The notes under the pieces: generated by a model
Database searches by the model: none
The model's input: the letters and a program-made list of their open reading frames with translations, nothing else
What the model was told of the DNA's origin: nothing
Part shown: piece after piece, positions 1 to 11,252 of the stretch
Layout: every line of letters starts with the position of its first letter
How positions within the stretch are numbered: position 1 is the stretch's first letter
Assembly: GCA_937919085.1 (NCBI GenBank)
Contig: CALFRN010000026.1
Span: 1 to 58,930 of the forward strand
Source of the DNA: an uncultured Reyranella sp.
GTDB taxonomy: Bacteria > Pseudomonadota > Alphaproteobacteria > Reyranellales > Reyranellaceae
Reading direction: 5' to 3'
Length of the DNA stretch: 58,930 nucleotides
Position numbers and translations under genes: made by a program

Positions 1-686
1 GCATGCTGCACTCGGCGTTCCTGCTTCTGTTCATGCTGCTGGCCGCCCCCCTGGCCGGGTACATTCCTTTGGCGGCTTTGGCCGGTGTCCTCGCGATCGT
101 GGCCTGGAACATGGCGGAGAAGCATGAGTTTGCGACGCTGCTGCGCAGTTCGCGCGGCGATGCGGTGGTGTTGCTGGCGACTTTTCTGCTGACGGTGTTT
201 CGCGATCTCACCGAAGGCATCGTCGTGGGCTTTGCGCTTGGCGCGGTGCTGTTCATTAGCCGCATGGCCGCGGCAAGCGGCGTCGAGGAACATGCACCCC
301 TGGTGCCGCCGGATCGCGCCGACGCCAACGGCAAGCGCACGCCTTACGATTCCGGCCTCGCCACCGATACCAAGGTAGTGGTTTACCGCCTCGCCGGGGC
401 CTTCTTTTTCGGCACGGCATCGACGGTCGGCGCCGTCCTCGACCGCATCGCCGACCAGCGCAAGGCCTTCGTCATCGATTTCTCCGCCGTGCCTTTTGTG
501 GATTCCACGGCCGCCAATGTCATCGCCGGCATCGGCCGCAAGGCCGAGCGCCATGGCGTGCGCGTCTACATCACCGGCGCGGTGCCCGCCGTCCGCCGCG
601 CCCTGTTGCTGGCCGGGGCGCGCCGTCCGCAAGTCCGCTATCTGCCGCACATCGACGATGCCGTGCGCGAGGCGCACAGACTTTAG
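1..686 (+). CDS. SulP-family anion transporter, C-terminal part (5' end outside window)
   Basis: The frame is open from the left edge, so only the last ~227 residues are present. Two hydrophobic blocks (about residues 5-35 and 52-86 of the visible part) are the last membrane segments of a SulP/SLC26 sulfate or bicarbonate permease. A cytoplasmic STAS domain follows (about 122-225), with the family's core strand and loop VPFVDSTAANVI and the later VRVYITGA strand. STAS domains in this family regulate transport through the inner membrane. The substrate cannot be told from the C-terminal part. The gene ends 36 nt before the next gene on the same strand, with no clear terminator between them. Confidence 0.85.
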   Translation, partial: MLHSAFLLLFMLLAAPLAGYIPLAALAGVLAIVAWNMAEKHEFATLLRSSRGDAVVLLATFLLTVFRDLTEGIVVGFALGAVLFISRMAAASGVEEHAPLVPPDRADANGKRTPYDSGLATDTKVVVYRLAGAFFFGTASTVGAVLDRIADQRKAFVIDFSAVPFVDSTAANVIAGIGRKAERHGVRVYITGAVPAVRRALLLAGARRPQVRYLPHIDDAVREAHRL

Positions 687-722
687 ACTCGGGCAGCCCG
701 TCCGGTTTCCACTTCACGAGGC

Positions 723-1607
723 ATGCGTGTCTGTCCAAGATGCGGCGTGACTGAAGTCGTTTCGATCTCGGATTCTCTACTCAGTGCCCGGATATCGGCG
801 ACGGGTGCGGAGCTTGTGCGGCTGCAGGATCGCGACGGACTGGACCTGCTGTGGGACGGCGACCCGGCCTTCTGGACCGGCCGCGCGCCGCTCCTGTTCC
901 CGATGGTGGGCGAAGCGAAAGACAATCTCATCCGGGTGAATGGCATCGCGTACGGGATCCCGCGCCACGGGTTTGCCCGCACGTCGCGCTTTGACCTCGT
1001 TGCGCGGACGGCCGTGGCATGCACCTGGCGGCTTGAGGCGAGCGATGCCACCCGGCGGCAGTATCCGTTCGAGTTTCGCCTCGACGTCACCTTCGCGATC
1101 GAAGCCGGCGCGCTGCACATGAGCGCCGAGGTAACGAATACCGGTGACGGTGTCATGCCGGTCTCCTTCGGATTCCATCCGGCGCTGCGTTGGCCCCTGC
1201 CCTACGGAAAGCCGCGCGCTGCATATGACATCGTCTTTGAACAAGACGAGCCCGCATCGGTCCGGCGGCCCATCGGCGGCCTGCTGAGTTCGGCACGGTA
1301 TCCGTCGCCGGTACGCGATCGCTGCCTCGCATTGCACGACGGCCTGTTCGAAGACGGCGCCATCGTCTTCGATCGCCTCGAAAGCCGCAGCCTCGTCTAT
1401 GGCGGCACCATGCGCGTGGCCTTCCCGGCCATGCCCCATCTCGGCATCTGGACGAAGCCGGGCGCGGGCTTCGTCTGCATCGAGCCGTGGCAGGGCCATG
1501 CCAGCCCCGAGGGTTTCGACGGCGAACTCGCCGACAAGCCCGGCATGGTCGCGATCATGCCGGGCGCTGCGCGGCGCTTCGGGATGTCGATCGGTTCCGA
1601 CGCCTGA
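723..1607 (+). CDS. Aldose 1-epimerase-like (galactose mutarotase superfamily) protein
   Basis: About 294 residues with the beta-sandwich mutarotase pattern of the LacX/YeaD-like branch: an early GAELVRLQ strand, PLLFPMVGEAKDN, the catalytic-type PRHGFART stretch, SFGFHPALRWPL with the second conserved His, and a C-terminal ..CIEPWQGHASPEGF block carrying the usual catalytic Glu. It should interconvert alpha and beta anomers of a hexose or hexose phosphate in the cytosol. The start is uncertain. ATG 723 has AGG directly in front of it; the in-frame GTG at 747 gives a more family-like N terminus (TEVVSISDSLLSARIS). The 3' end overlaps the convergent senB by 53 nt. Confidence 0.8.
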   Translation: MRVCPRCGVTEVVSISDSLLSARISATGAELVRLQDRDGLDLLWDGDPAFWTGRAPLLFPMVGEAKDNLIRVNGIAYGIPRHGFARTSRFDLVARTAVACTWRLEASDATRRQYPFEFRLDVTFAIEAGALHMSAEVTNTGDGVMPVSFGFHPALRWPLPYGKPRAAYDIVFEQDEPASVRRPIGGLLSSARYPSPVRDRCLALHDGLFEDGAIVFDRLESRSLVYGGTMRVAFPAMPHLGIWTKPGAGFVCIEPWQGHASPEGFDGELADKPGMVAIMPGAARRFGMSIGSDA

Positions 1608-2589
1608 CGGCGTCCGAGGTTTGGCGCAACACCGGCACCGATAGTCCTGCGAGCAGACGGCGCCACGCGGCGATCTCGCGGGCGGGCCGGAACAGCGGCG
1701 CCCGTCGCGCCAGCGCCTGGGCCAGTCGGGCGGCAAAGCGTGGGTCGTGTTCCAGCCGCTGAAGCAGCCGCGCGAGTGCCCTGGTGTCGCCGGCGGGAAA
1801 GTATCCGGGATAGTCGGCGCCGAGCAGCCCGACGTTGCCGTCGACGCGCGAGGCCAGCACCGGCACGCCGGCGACGGCGGCCTCGGAGATGACGTTGGCG
1901 CCGCCTTCGCTCAGCGACGAGATCACCATGGCGTGGCTGCGCGCCAGCAGCCGACGAACGGCAGAGGCCGGCACGTCGCCGCGCCAGAGGTAGCACGGGT
2001 TGGCCTTCATCTCGGCACGGGCCCGCCCGGTCCATTGCGGCGTGTAGGCGCGGCCGACCTGTTCTATGCGTATGCGGCTGTTGGCGGGCAGCAGGCGTGC
2101 CGCCTCGGCGGCGCGCAGCGGATCCTTGACGTCGCGCAGGTGGCCGATCACCGAAACGACCACGTCGCGCGGGTCGGGTCGGCGCGGATAGGGCGAAGCC
2201 ATGGCCGACTGATGGATGACAAAGAGGCGGGATCGCAGCGACCGCGGTACCCTGCGCCATGCGAGATCGTTCAATGCCACCAACCGGTCAGCCAATTCCA
2301 TCGCACGTCGTGTCGGAACCGGATCGCTTTCGAGGTAGTGGTAAATATCGGTGCCGCTGAGCTGCAGGATCACCGGGCTCCCAGGGAATTTCGCCTTGAA
2401 CTTCTCGATCGCGCCGCTGCTTCGCCAGGCATGGACGGCCACCATCAGGTCGGCCGGCCGGCCGTCATAGTCTGCCGCGATCCGCACGCGATGTCCCAGG
2501 TGGCGCAGGATGCGCGCCCATCGGGAGGCGGCGACGCGGTTGCCGGTGCGTGAGGTCGGGCCCTCGGGTGTGATAAGCACGATCCTCAT
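1555..2589 (-). CDS. senB: Selenosugar synthase SenB-like glycosyltransferase
   Basis: A 344-residue GT-B glycosyltransferase of the TIGR04348/SenB type. The N terminus has the family pattern (MRIVLITPEGP, TGNRVAASRWARIL), the middle has VVSVIGHLRDVKDP, and the donor-binding region has SEGGANVISEAAVAGVPVLAS followed by GLLGADYPGYFP. SenB couples selenophosphate to a UDP-sugar to make the selenosugar used for selenoneine. The assignment rests on this motif set and on the adjacent senA-like gene; a generic GT4 enzyme is the alternative. The start is ATG 2589 (in-frame GTG at 2598 is possible). That ATG overlaps the senA start on the other strand, leaving no intergenic promoter space. SenC, the selenophosphate synthetase, is not in the window. 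Confidence 0.8.
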   Translation of the reverse strand: MRIVLITPEGPTSRTGNRVAASRWARILRHLGHRVRIAADYDGRPADLMVAVHAWRSSGAIEKFKAKFPGSPVILQLSGTDIYHYLESDPVPTRRAMELADRLVALNDLAWRRVPRSLRSRLFVIHQSAMASPYPRRPDPRDVVVSVIGHLRDVKDPLRAAEAARLLPANSRIRIEQVGRAYTPQWTGRARAEMKANPCYLWRGDVPASAVRRLLARSHAMVISSLSEGGANVISEAAVAGVPVLASRVDGNVGLLGADYPGYFPAGDTRALARLLQRLEHDPRFAARLAQALARRAPLFRPAREIAAWRRLLAGLSVPVLRQTSDAVRRRNRSTSRSAAQRPA

Positions 2590-3925
2590 GGACCACACCC
2601 ATTCGCACCGGCCGACCAGCGGTGCATCCGCTGCCGAACTTGTGGCGCAACTGCGCGAGGTCCGTCATCGCACCTGGCGTTTGACGGAAGACCTGTCATC
2701 GCAGGAGTTGATGGGCCCGCGACTCGACATCGTCAATCCCGTGCTCTGGGAGATCGGCCATGTCGGCTGGTTCCACGAGTACTGGACGCTGCGCCACAGC
2801 CATGGCCATGCGCCGCTGATCGAGCGCGGCGACCGGCTGTGGGATTCGAGCGCCGTACCGCATGCCACACGCTGGCAACTCGACCTGCTGGATCGTGCCG
2901 GTACCATTGCCTATATGGCCGACGTTCTGGCGCGCCAGGAGGACAAGTTGGGCGGCACGCCCGACGAAGAGGCACGCTATTTCTACGAACTCGCGATCCG
3001 GCATGAGGACATGCATGTCGAGGCGCTCACCTATTCGCGCCAGACATTGTCCTTTGCGTCGCCACCGCGACTGGGTGATGCCAGGCGTCCCGACGCGGGT
3101 GGCCTGGCCGGCGATGTCGCCGTGCCGGGTGGAACGTGGCGGTTGGGGTCGGCCGCCGCCGGTGATTTCGTCTTCGACAACGAAAAATGGGCGCACGAGA
3201 CGGCATTGGCGGCTTTCCGCATCGCCCGCGCGCCCGTCACCAATGCCGAGTTCGCGGCCTTCGTCGAGGCCGGCGGCTACGGCAAGCGGGAATTCTGGAG
3301 CGACGCCGGATGGGCGTGGCGGCAAGGTCGCGACCGGGACCGCGACGCCGAATACCCCGTCTACTGGCTGCCCAAGCGCGACGGCGTCTGGAGAGCCCGG
3401 CGCTATCGCGCGACCGAGGAGCTGGCACCACATGCGCCGGTCGTGTTTGTCACGTGGTTCGAGGCCGAAGCGTGGTGCCGTTGGGCCGGGCGGCGCCTGC
3501 CGAGCGAAGCCGAATGGGAAGCCGCTGCAGTTGGCGCACCGTCGCCGGACGGCACCCGACTCGCAGAGGGGAGCAGGCGGTGGCCATGGGGCGAGGCACC
3601 GCCTACAGCGGCCCATGCCAATCTCGACTATGCCTTCGACGGGCCGATCGATGTTGCGGCCTGTGCCGATGGCGACAGTGCCTTCGGCTGCCGGCAGATG
3701 ATCGGCAATGTCTGGGAATGGACCGCGTCGGATTTCCTGCCCTTCGCGGGTTTCGCCGCCGACCCCTACAAGGACTATTCGCAGCCCTGGTTCGGCACGC
3801 GCAAGGTCCTGCGCGGCGGTTGCTGGGCGACCAGCGCGCGCATTGCCCGCCCGGCCTATCGCAATTTCTTCACGCCGGAGCGCAACGACGTCCTGGCCGG
3901 TTTCCGAACCTGCGCGCTCTTCTGA
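2588..3925 (+). CDS. senA: Selenoneine synthase SenA-like (EgtB-type DinB/FGE-sulfatase) enzyme
   Basis: A 445-residue non-heme iron enzyme of the EgtB superfamily. The N-terminal DinB-like bundle carries the iron-binding histidines (GHVGWFHEYW, and HEDMHVE, an HxxxHxE motif). The C-terminal FGE-sulfatase/C-type lectin domain has GGTWRLGS, VTWFEAEAWCRWAG, RLPSEAEWE, GNVWEWT and RGGCWAT. EgtB joins cysteine to hercynine with O2; SenA does the same with a selenosugar from SenB to make selenoneine. Adjacency to the SenB-like gene is the main reason to call SenA and not EgtB. Hercynine would need an EgtD encoded elsewhere. ATG 2588 is chosen because conserved sequence (SAAELVAQLREVRHRTW) begins soon after it; no strong ribosome binding site is visible. 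Confidence 0.8.
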   Translation: MDHTHSHRPTSGASAAELVAQLREVRHRTWRLTEDLSSQELMGPRLDIVNPVLWEIGHVGWFHEYWTLRHSHGHAPLIERGDRLWDSSAVPHATRWQLDLLDRAGTIAYMADVLARQEDKLGGTPDEEARYFYELAIRHEDMHVEALTYSRQTLSFASPPRLGDARRPDAGGLAGDVAVPGGTWRLGSAAAGDFVFDNEKWAHETALAAFRIARAPVTNAEFAAFVEAGGYGKREFWSDAGWAWRQGRDRDRDAEYPVYWLPKRDGVWRARRYRATEELAPHAPVVFVTWFEAEAWCRWAGRRLPSEAEWEAAAVGAPSPDGTRLAEGSRRWPWGEAPPTAAHANLDYAFDGPIDVAACADGDSAFGCRQMIGNVWEWTASDFLPFAGFAADPYKDYSQPWFGTRKVLRGGCWATSARIARPAYRNFFTPERNDVLAGFRTCALF

Positions 3926-4045
3926 CGCGGCCGGATGACTTTGCATTTCAGCAGGTTTTGACCTGCCCGCGCCTCCTTCCCACCCGGCCCCTCCGGTCGG
4001 TCGTCTGGGAGACGCATTGAACGACGCCGGCCCACCGGCTCCGCT

Positions 4046-4888
4046 TCAGTGCCTGGCGGCGAGACTCTTGAACAGCGCGTCGCTGCGGTCGTCGGCGGGA
4101 AAGAAGCACTCGATGCGAACCTCCTGCAGCGTGACATCCTGCGGCGTGCCCAGCGTGGCGATGGTGGTGAACACCGACAGCGCCTTGCCGCCGACGATGT
4201 AGTCCAAGGTCAGCACCGGCTGCGGACGTTCCTCGAAGCGCAGCTTGCGAAAAGATGCCGGCACGTCTGGGAAAGCCATGACTTCCTCGATGAAAGCCAG
4301 CGCCTTGGGTTCGCCGCCATCGGCCAGGATCTCGGCATAAGTGGTCGACACGAGGTGGCGCGCGACTTCTTCCCAGTTGGCGAGTTTTGACCGCAGCGCC
4401 GTGGGGTCGAGCAGCCAGCGCAGCAGGTTGGCCTGCTTGCCGGCCGGCGGGGGAGGCGGATGGCCTTCGAACAGGAACACCGTGAAGGCCCCTGCCGCCT
4501 CGTTGGCCTGCAGCAGGTTCCACAGCCGGTCGATGACCACCGCCGGATAGGGTTCCTGCTGTTTCAGAATACGGTCGATCGCCTGGCGCACTGGTGCGAG
4601 TTCGGGGGCGGCGAGGTTGCTTTCGCGGTAGACCGGCGCGAAGCCCGCCGCCAGCAGCATGGCGTTGCGTTGCCGCAGGGGTACGTCGAGTGCCGTCGAG
4701 AGCTGTACCACCATCTCGCGGCTGGGCCGGGCGCGGCCCGATTCAAGAAAGCTGACATGGCGCTGCGACACGCCGGACTGCAGCGCCAGCGCGAGCTGGC
4801 TGGCGCCGCGGCGACGGCGCCAAGTGCGCAGCATGGGGCCGAACAGGTCGGGCGGAGGGGCGATGGAAACGGAAGGGTTGCTCATCAT
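4046..4888 (-). CDS. XRE-family transcriptional regulator with MmyB-like C-terminal domain
   Basis: 280 residues. An N-terminal XRE helix-turn-helix (about 15-75: LRTWRRRRGASQLALALQSGVSQRHVSFLESGRARPSREMV, shown here as RRRGASQLALAL and SQRHVSFLESGRARPS) is followed by an MmyB-like ligand-binding domain (about 100-275) with VVIDRLWNLLQANEAA. The family comprises DNA-binding regulators whose ligands are mostly unknown. The gene is transcribed away from the membrane-protein gene at 5000, with a 111-nt gap that contains an inverted repeat (4924-4940). That layout suggests it controls itself and the divergent gene. ATG 4888 and ATG 4885 are equally possible starts. Confidence 0.85.
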   Translation of the reverse strand: MMSNPSVSIAPPPDLFGPMLRTWRRRRGASQLALALQSGVSQRHVSFLESGRARPSREMVVQLSTALDVPLRQRNAMLLAAGFAPVYRESNLAAPELAPVRQAIDRILKQQEPYPAVVIDRLWNLLQANEAAGAFTVFLFEGHPPPPPAGKQANLLRWLLDPTALRSKLANWEEVARHLVSTTYAEILADGGEPKALAFIEEVMAFPDVPASFRKLRFEERPQPVLTLDYIVGGKALSVFTTIATLGTPQDVTLQEVRIECFFPADDRSDALFKSLAARH

Positions 4889-4923
4889 GGGCCAGAACCT
4901 AGCACCGGCCCGCGGCCCCGCCG

Positions 4924-4940
4924 ATTACCTCCAGCGTAAT
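4924..4940. promoter_or_regulatory. Candidate operator in the XRE/membrane-protein divergent region
   Basis: Inverted repeat ATTAC-N7-GTAAT, 36 nt upstream of the XRE gene start and 60 nt upstream of the divergent gene. Position and symmetry fit a dimeric helix-turn-helix operator. The arms are only 5 bp, so chance is not excluded. Confidence 0.35.
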
Positions 4941-4999
4941 TGAGCGAAGGGCGGCCGGATGCGATCTCCGGGGCGTCCACAACACACAAGGAGGACGTC

Positions 5000-5419
5000 A
5001 TGACCGTTTCATCCGACCGCCTGCTCCGCTGCACCCTTTGGGGCAATGCCGCCTTTTCCATAGTTTCCGGCGGTGTCCTGGCGATCTTCGCCGGGCCGTT
5101 CGCCAGGGCTGCCACCGATGCCCCGGTGTCGGTCATGGGCCTCGACCTTGCCATCCTGTTCGAGCTGCTGGGCGTGGGCGTCATCGCCTTCGGCGCACTC
5201 TGCGCCTGGATTGCCTCGCGTCGCGACCTGCCGCAGGTCTGGGCACGGGCAATCTTCGCCGCCGACCTCGCCTGGGTGGCGGGCAGCGTGCTGGCGCTGG
5301 CGTTGCCGGCGTCGTGGACCACAGCCGGTATCGCGGGCATCGTGGTGCTGGCGGTGATCGTGGCCGACCTCGCCATCCTGGAGTATCTCGGCCTGCGCCG
5401 GCTCGGCGCGGCCCATTAA
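5000..5419 (+). CDS. Four-helix membrane protein of unknown function
   Basis: 139 residues with four hydrophobic segments (about 12-32, 45-66, 80-100 and 105-128) and short polar loops, so an inner-membrane protein. I do not recognise a named family. The start is well supported: AAGGAGG lies at 4989-4995, 4 nt before ATG 5000. It lies divergent to the XRE regulator and 12 nt before the thioesterase gene, so 5000-5827 is probably one transcript controlled by that regulator. Confidence 0.75.
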   Translation: MTVSSDRLLRCTLWGNAAFSIVSGGVLAIFAGPFARAATDAPVSVMGLDLAILFELLGVGVIAFGALCAWIASRRDLPQVWARAIFAADLAWVAGSVLALALPASWTTAGIAGIVVLAVIVADLAILEYLGLRRLGAAH

Positions 5420-5431
5420 ACGGAGACGACC

Positions 5432-5827
5432 ATGGACCAGCTTCAGCGCCTGAACGAATATCAATTGCCCTTCGCCAAGGTGCTGGGGCTCCGGTTCACC
5501 GCCGCGAGCGAGGCGAGCGTGAAGGCGGAGATGGTCGTGAAGCCCGAGCTCTGTACCCGTCCCGATATCCTGCACGGTGGCGCGGTGATGGCGTTTGCCG
5601 ACACGCTGGGCGCCGCCGCCACCGTGCTCAACCTGCCCGAAGGCAAGGGCACGACGACGATCGAGAGCAAGACCAACTTCGTCGGGCCGGCGCCGGTCGG
5701 ATCGACAGTCGTGGGTGAGACCACGCCAATCCATCGCGGCCGGCGCACCATGGTGTGGACGACGCGCATCACCACCGCCGAGGGCAAGCTCGTGGCGGTC
5801 GTCACGCAGACCCAGATGGTCCTGTAG
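5432..5827 (+). CDS. PaaI-family hotdog thioesterase
   Basis: 131 residues, the usual length for a single hotdog domain. The central helix motif LHGGAVMAFADTLGAAAT is the PaaI/YdiI-type active-site region (HGG with a following Asp), and the C-terminal strands (TIHRGRRTMVWTTRI-like: PIHRGRRTMVWTTRI, AVVTQTQMVL) complete the fold. It should hydrolyse an acyl- or aryl-CoA thioester in the cytosol; the substrate is not predictable. It follows the membrane-protein gene by 12 nt, with GGAGACG before its ATG. Confidence 0.85.
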   Translation: MDQLQRLNEYQLPFAKVLGLRFTAASEASVKAEMVVKPELCTRPDILHGGAVMAFADTLGAAATVLNLPEGKGTTTIESKTNFVGPAPVGSTVVGETTPIHRGRRTMVWTTRITTAEGKLVAVVTQTQMVL

Positions 5828-5892
5828 AAGGTTTGACGATCCGGCAAGATTGATCGATCCTGCCGGGCGCCGATCGCGCACGGGGGATTGCC

Positions 5893-6180
5893 ATGCCATC
5901 AGTCGACCAACTTGTCGTATGGATTGTCGTCGGCCTGATCGGCGGCGGCATCGCTGGGCGCCTCGTCGCCTGGGATCGCAAGGGCTTCGGCCTCGCCCGT
6001 AATCTCGGCATCGGCCTGGCGGGAGCGGTGATCGGCGGACTGGCTTTCCGCCTGTTCGGCCTGCTTCAGGGGCTCGACAAGTTTTCGATCTCCCTGCGCG
6101 ACGTCGTGGCGGCCTTCGTGGGCTCGCTGGTCGTTCTGGCCGCACTCTGGATTTGGCAACGTTCCAGGCGCGCGCCGTAA
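5893..6180 (+). CDS. GlsB/YeaQ/YmgE-family small membrane protein
   Basis: 95 residues made of three hydrophobic, glycine-rich helices (VWIVVGLIGGGIAGRLV, LGIGLAGAVIGGLAFRLFG, VVAAFVGSLVVLAALWIW). This is the glycine-zipper pattern of transglycosylase-associated or stress-response proteins of the inner membrane. The exact role of the family is unclear. GGGGGATTGCC lies just before the ATG. It ends convergently 30 nt from the gyrB stop, with no obvious terminator between them. Confidence 0.8.
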   Translation: MPSVDQLVVWIVVGLIGGGIAGRLVAWDRKGFGLARNLGIGLAGAVIGGLAFRLFGLLQGLDKFSISLRDVVAAFVGSLVVLAALWIWQRSRRAP

Positions 6181-6210
6181 CGCCTTGCAATCCGGCGCAG
6201 CAGCGCGCCA

Positions 6211-9922
<3,712 letters not shown>

Positions 9923-9926
<4 letters not shown>

Positions 9927-11041
9927 ACCCGCATCGGCATGAGCACGTAGAGCGCGCTTTCGTCGGCACCGTCACGCACCAGTGTGGGCGAGCCGGCATC
10001 GGCCATCAGGAAGCGCGCCTCGGCGCCCACGATCTGTTCGGTGATGTCGAGCAGATAGCGCGAGTTGAAACCAATCTCCAGCGCCGCGGCCTTGTAGTCG
10101 ACCTCGATCTCTTCGGTCGCGCTGCCGGCGTCGGGGCTGGTGGCCGACAGCGTGACCACGCCGTTGGCGACCGCAACCTTGATGGCCCGCGATTTCTCGG
10201 TGGAGATGGTCGAGACGCGGTCGACGGCGTGCGCGAATTCCTTGCACGGTACGTTCAGGACCTTGTCGTTGCCGGTCGGGATGACGCGTTCATAGTCGGG
10301 GAACGTGCCGTCGATCAGCTTGGACACCAAAGTGACATTGCCGCTGGCGAAACGGATCCGGGTGTCGGAAAGCTCGATGTCGACCGAGCCATCGCTTTCG
10401 TCCAGCAGCTTTCGGACCTCGCCCACGGTCTTGCGCGGTACGATCACGCCGGGGATTTCGGCGGCGCCCTTGGGCAGGGGCACCTCCACCCGGGCGAGGC
10501 GGTGGCCGTCCGTGGCGACACCGCGCAGCACCGGGGTGGCCCCCGACGTCGCAGCATGGAAGTAGATGCCGTTCAGGTAGTAGCGCGTTTCTTCGTTCGA
10601 GATGGCAAATCGCGTGCGGTCGATGATGCCTTTGAGATCGGTGGCGGGGAGCTGGAAGCGGTGCGGCAGGTCGCCCTCGCTCATGGCAGGGAAATCGGCG
10701 GGTGGCAGGCACTGCAGCGTGAAGCGCGAGCGGCCAGCCCGGATCGTCAGGCTGCCGCCGTCCGATGCCGCTTCCAGTTCAACCTGTGCTCCGTCCGGCA
10801 GCTTGCGCACAATCTCGTACAGCGTATGGGCGGGAGCTGTCGTGGAACCGGTCTTGCTCGCGTTCGCATCCACCGATTCGGTGATGGCGAGGTCCATGTC
10901 GGTTGCCGCGAGGCTCAGCCGGCCCTTTTGCGCGGTGATCAGCACGTTGGACAGAATCGGGATCGTGTTCCGCCGTTCGACCACACTCTGCACATGGGCC
11001 AGCGCCTTGAGAAGGGCTGCCCGTTCGATCGTCAATTTCAT
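9923..11041 (-). CDS. dnaN: DNA polymerase III beta sliding clamp
   Basis: 372 residues forming three clamp domains. Recognisable stretches are MKLTIERAALLKALAHVQ at the start, VVERRNTIPILSNV, FPAMSE, VATDGHRLARVEV and the C-terminal LYVLMPMRV that lines the protein-binding pocket. It encircles DNA and tethers Pol III. ATG 11041 gives the family start; the codons upstream of it add only a short non-conserved leader. It lies between dnaA (211-nt gap with a hairpin) and recF (4-nt overlap). Confidence 0.97.
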
Positions 11042-11205
11042 GGTTTGGTCGCTATAACGAGGGGCCAAAAATGCGGTTTAGACACCCCGTTTCGCAGGCT
11101 CGAAAACACCCCGGCGGAACGGTCGCAGACTATACCACGGAGGCTGCCGGCGGAAAGCGATTTCGCTCGTGATTTGAGGCCTTTAGGGACCGCCTTCTCA
11201 ACGAG

Positions 11206-11229
11206 AACGGGGCCCCGCGAGGCCCCGTT
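11206..11229 (-). terminator. Hairpin downstream of dnaA
   Basis: A 9-bp perfect stem, AACGGGGCC / GGCCCCGTT with a 6-nt loop, lies 24 nt after the dnaA stop. The following minus-strand sequence is only moderately T-rich (TTCTCGTT), so it may be a weak or partial terminator that separates dnaA from dnaN. Confidence 0.5.
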
Positions 11230-11252
11230 TCACAGTCCCGGCGCGGGATTTG

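Noticed and set aside
2588-3925. EgtB (ergothioneine) call for the DinB/FGE-sulfatase gene
   Set aside because: Not excluded, but the adjacent SenB-type glycosyltransferase makes SenA more likely and no egt genes are near.
11042-11252. dnaN promoter with TATAGT or TTATAG as -10
   Set aside because: Neither -10-like hexamer has a convincing -35 at the right spacing.
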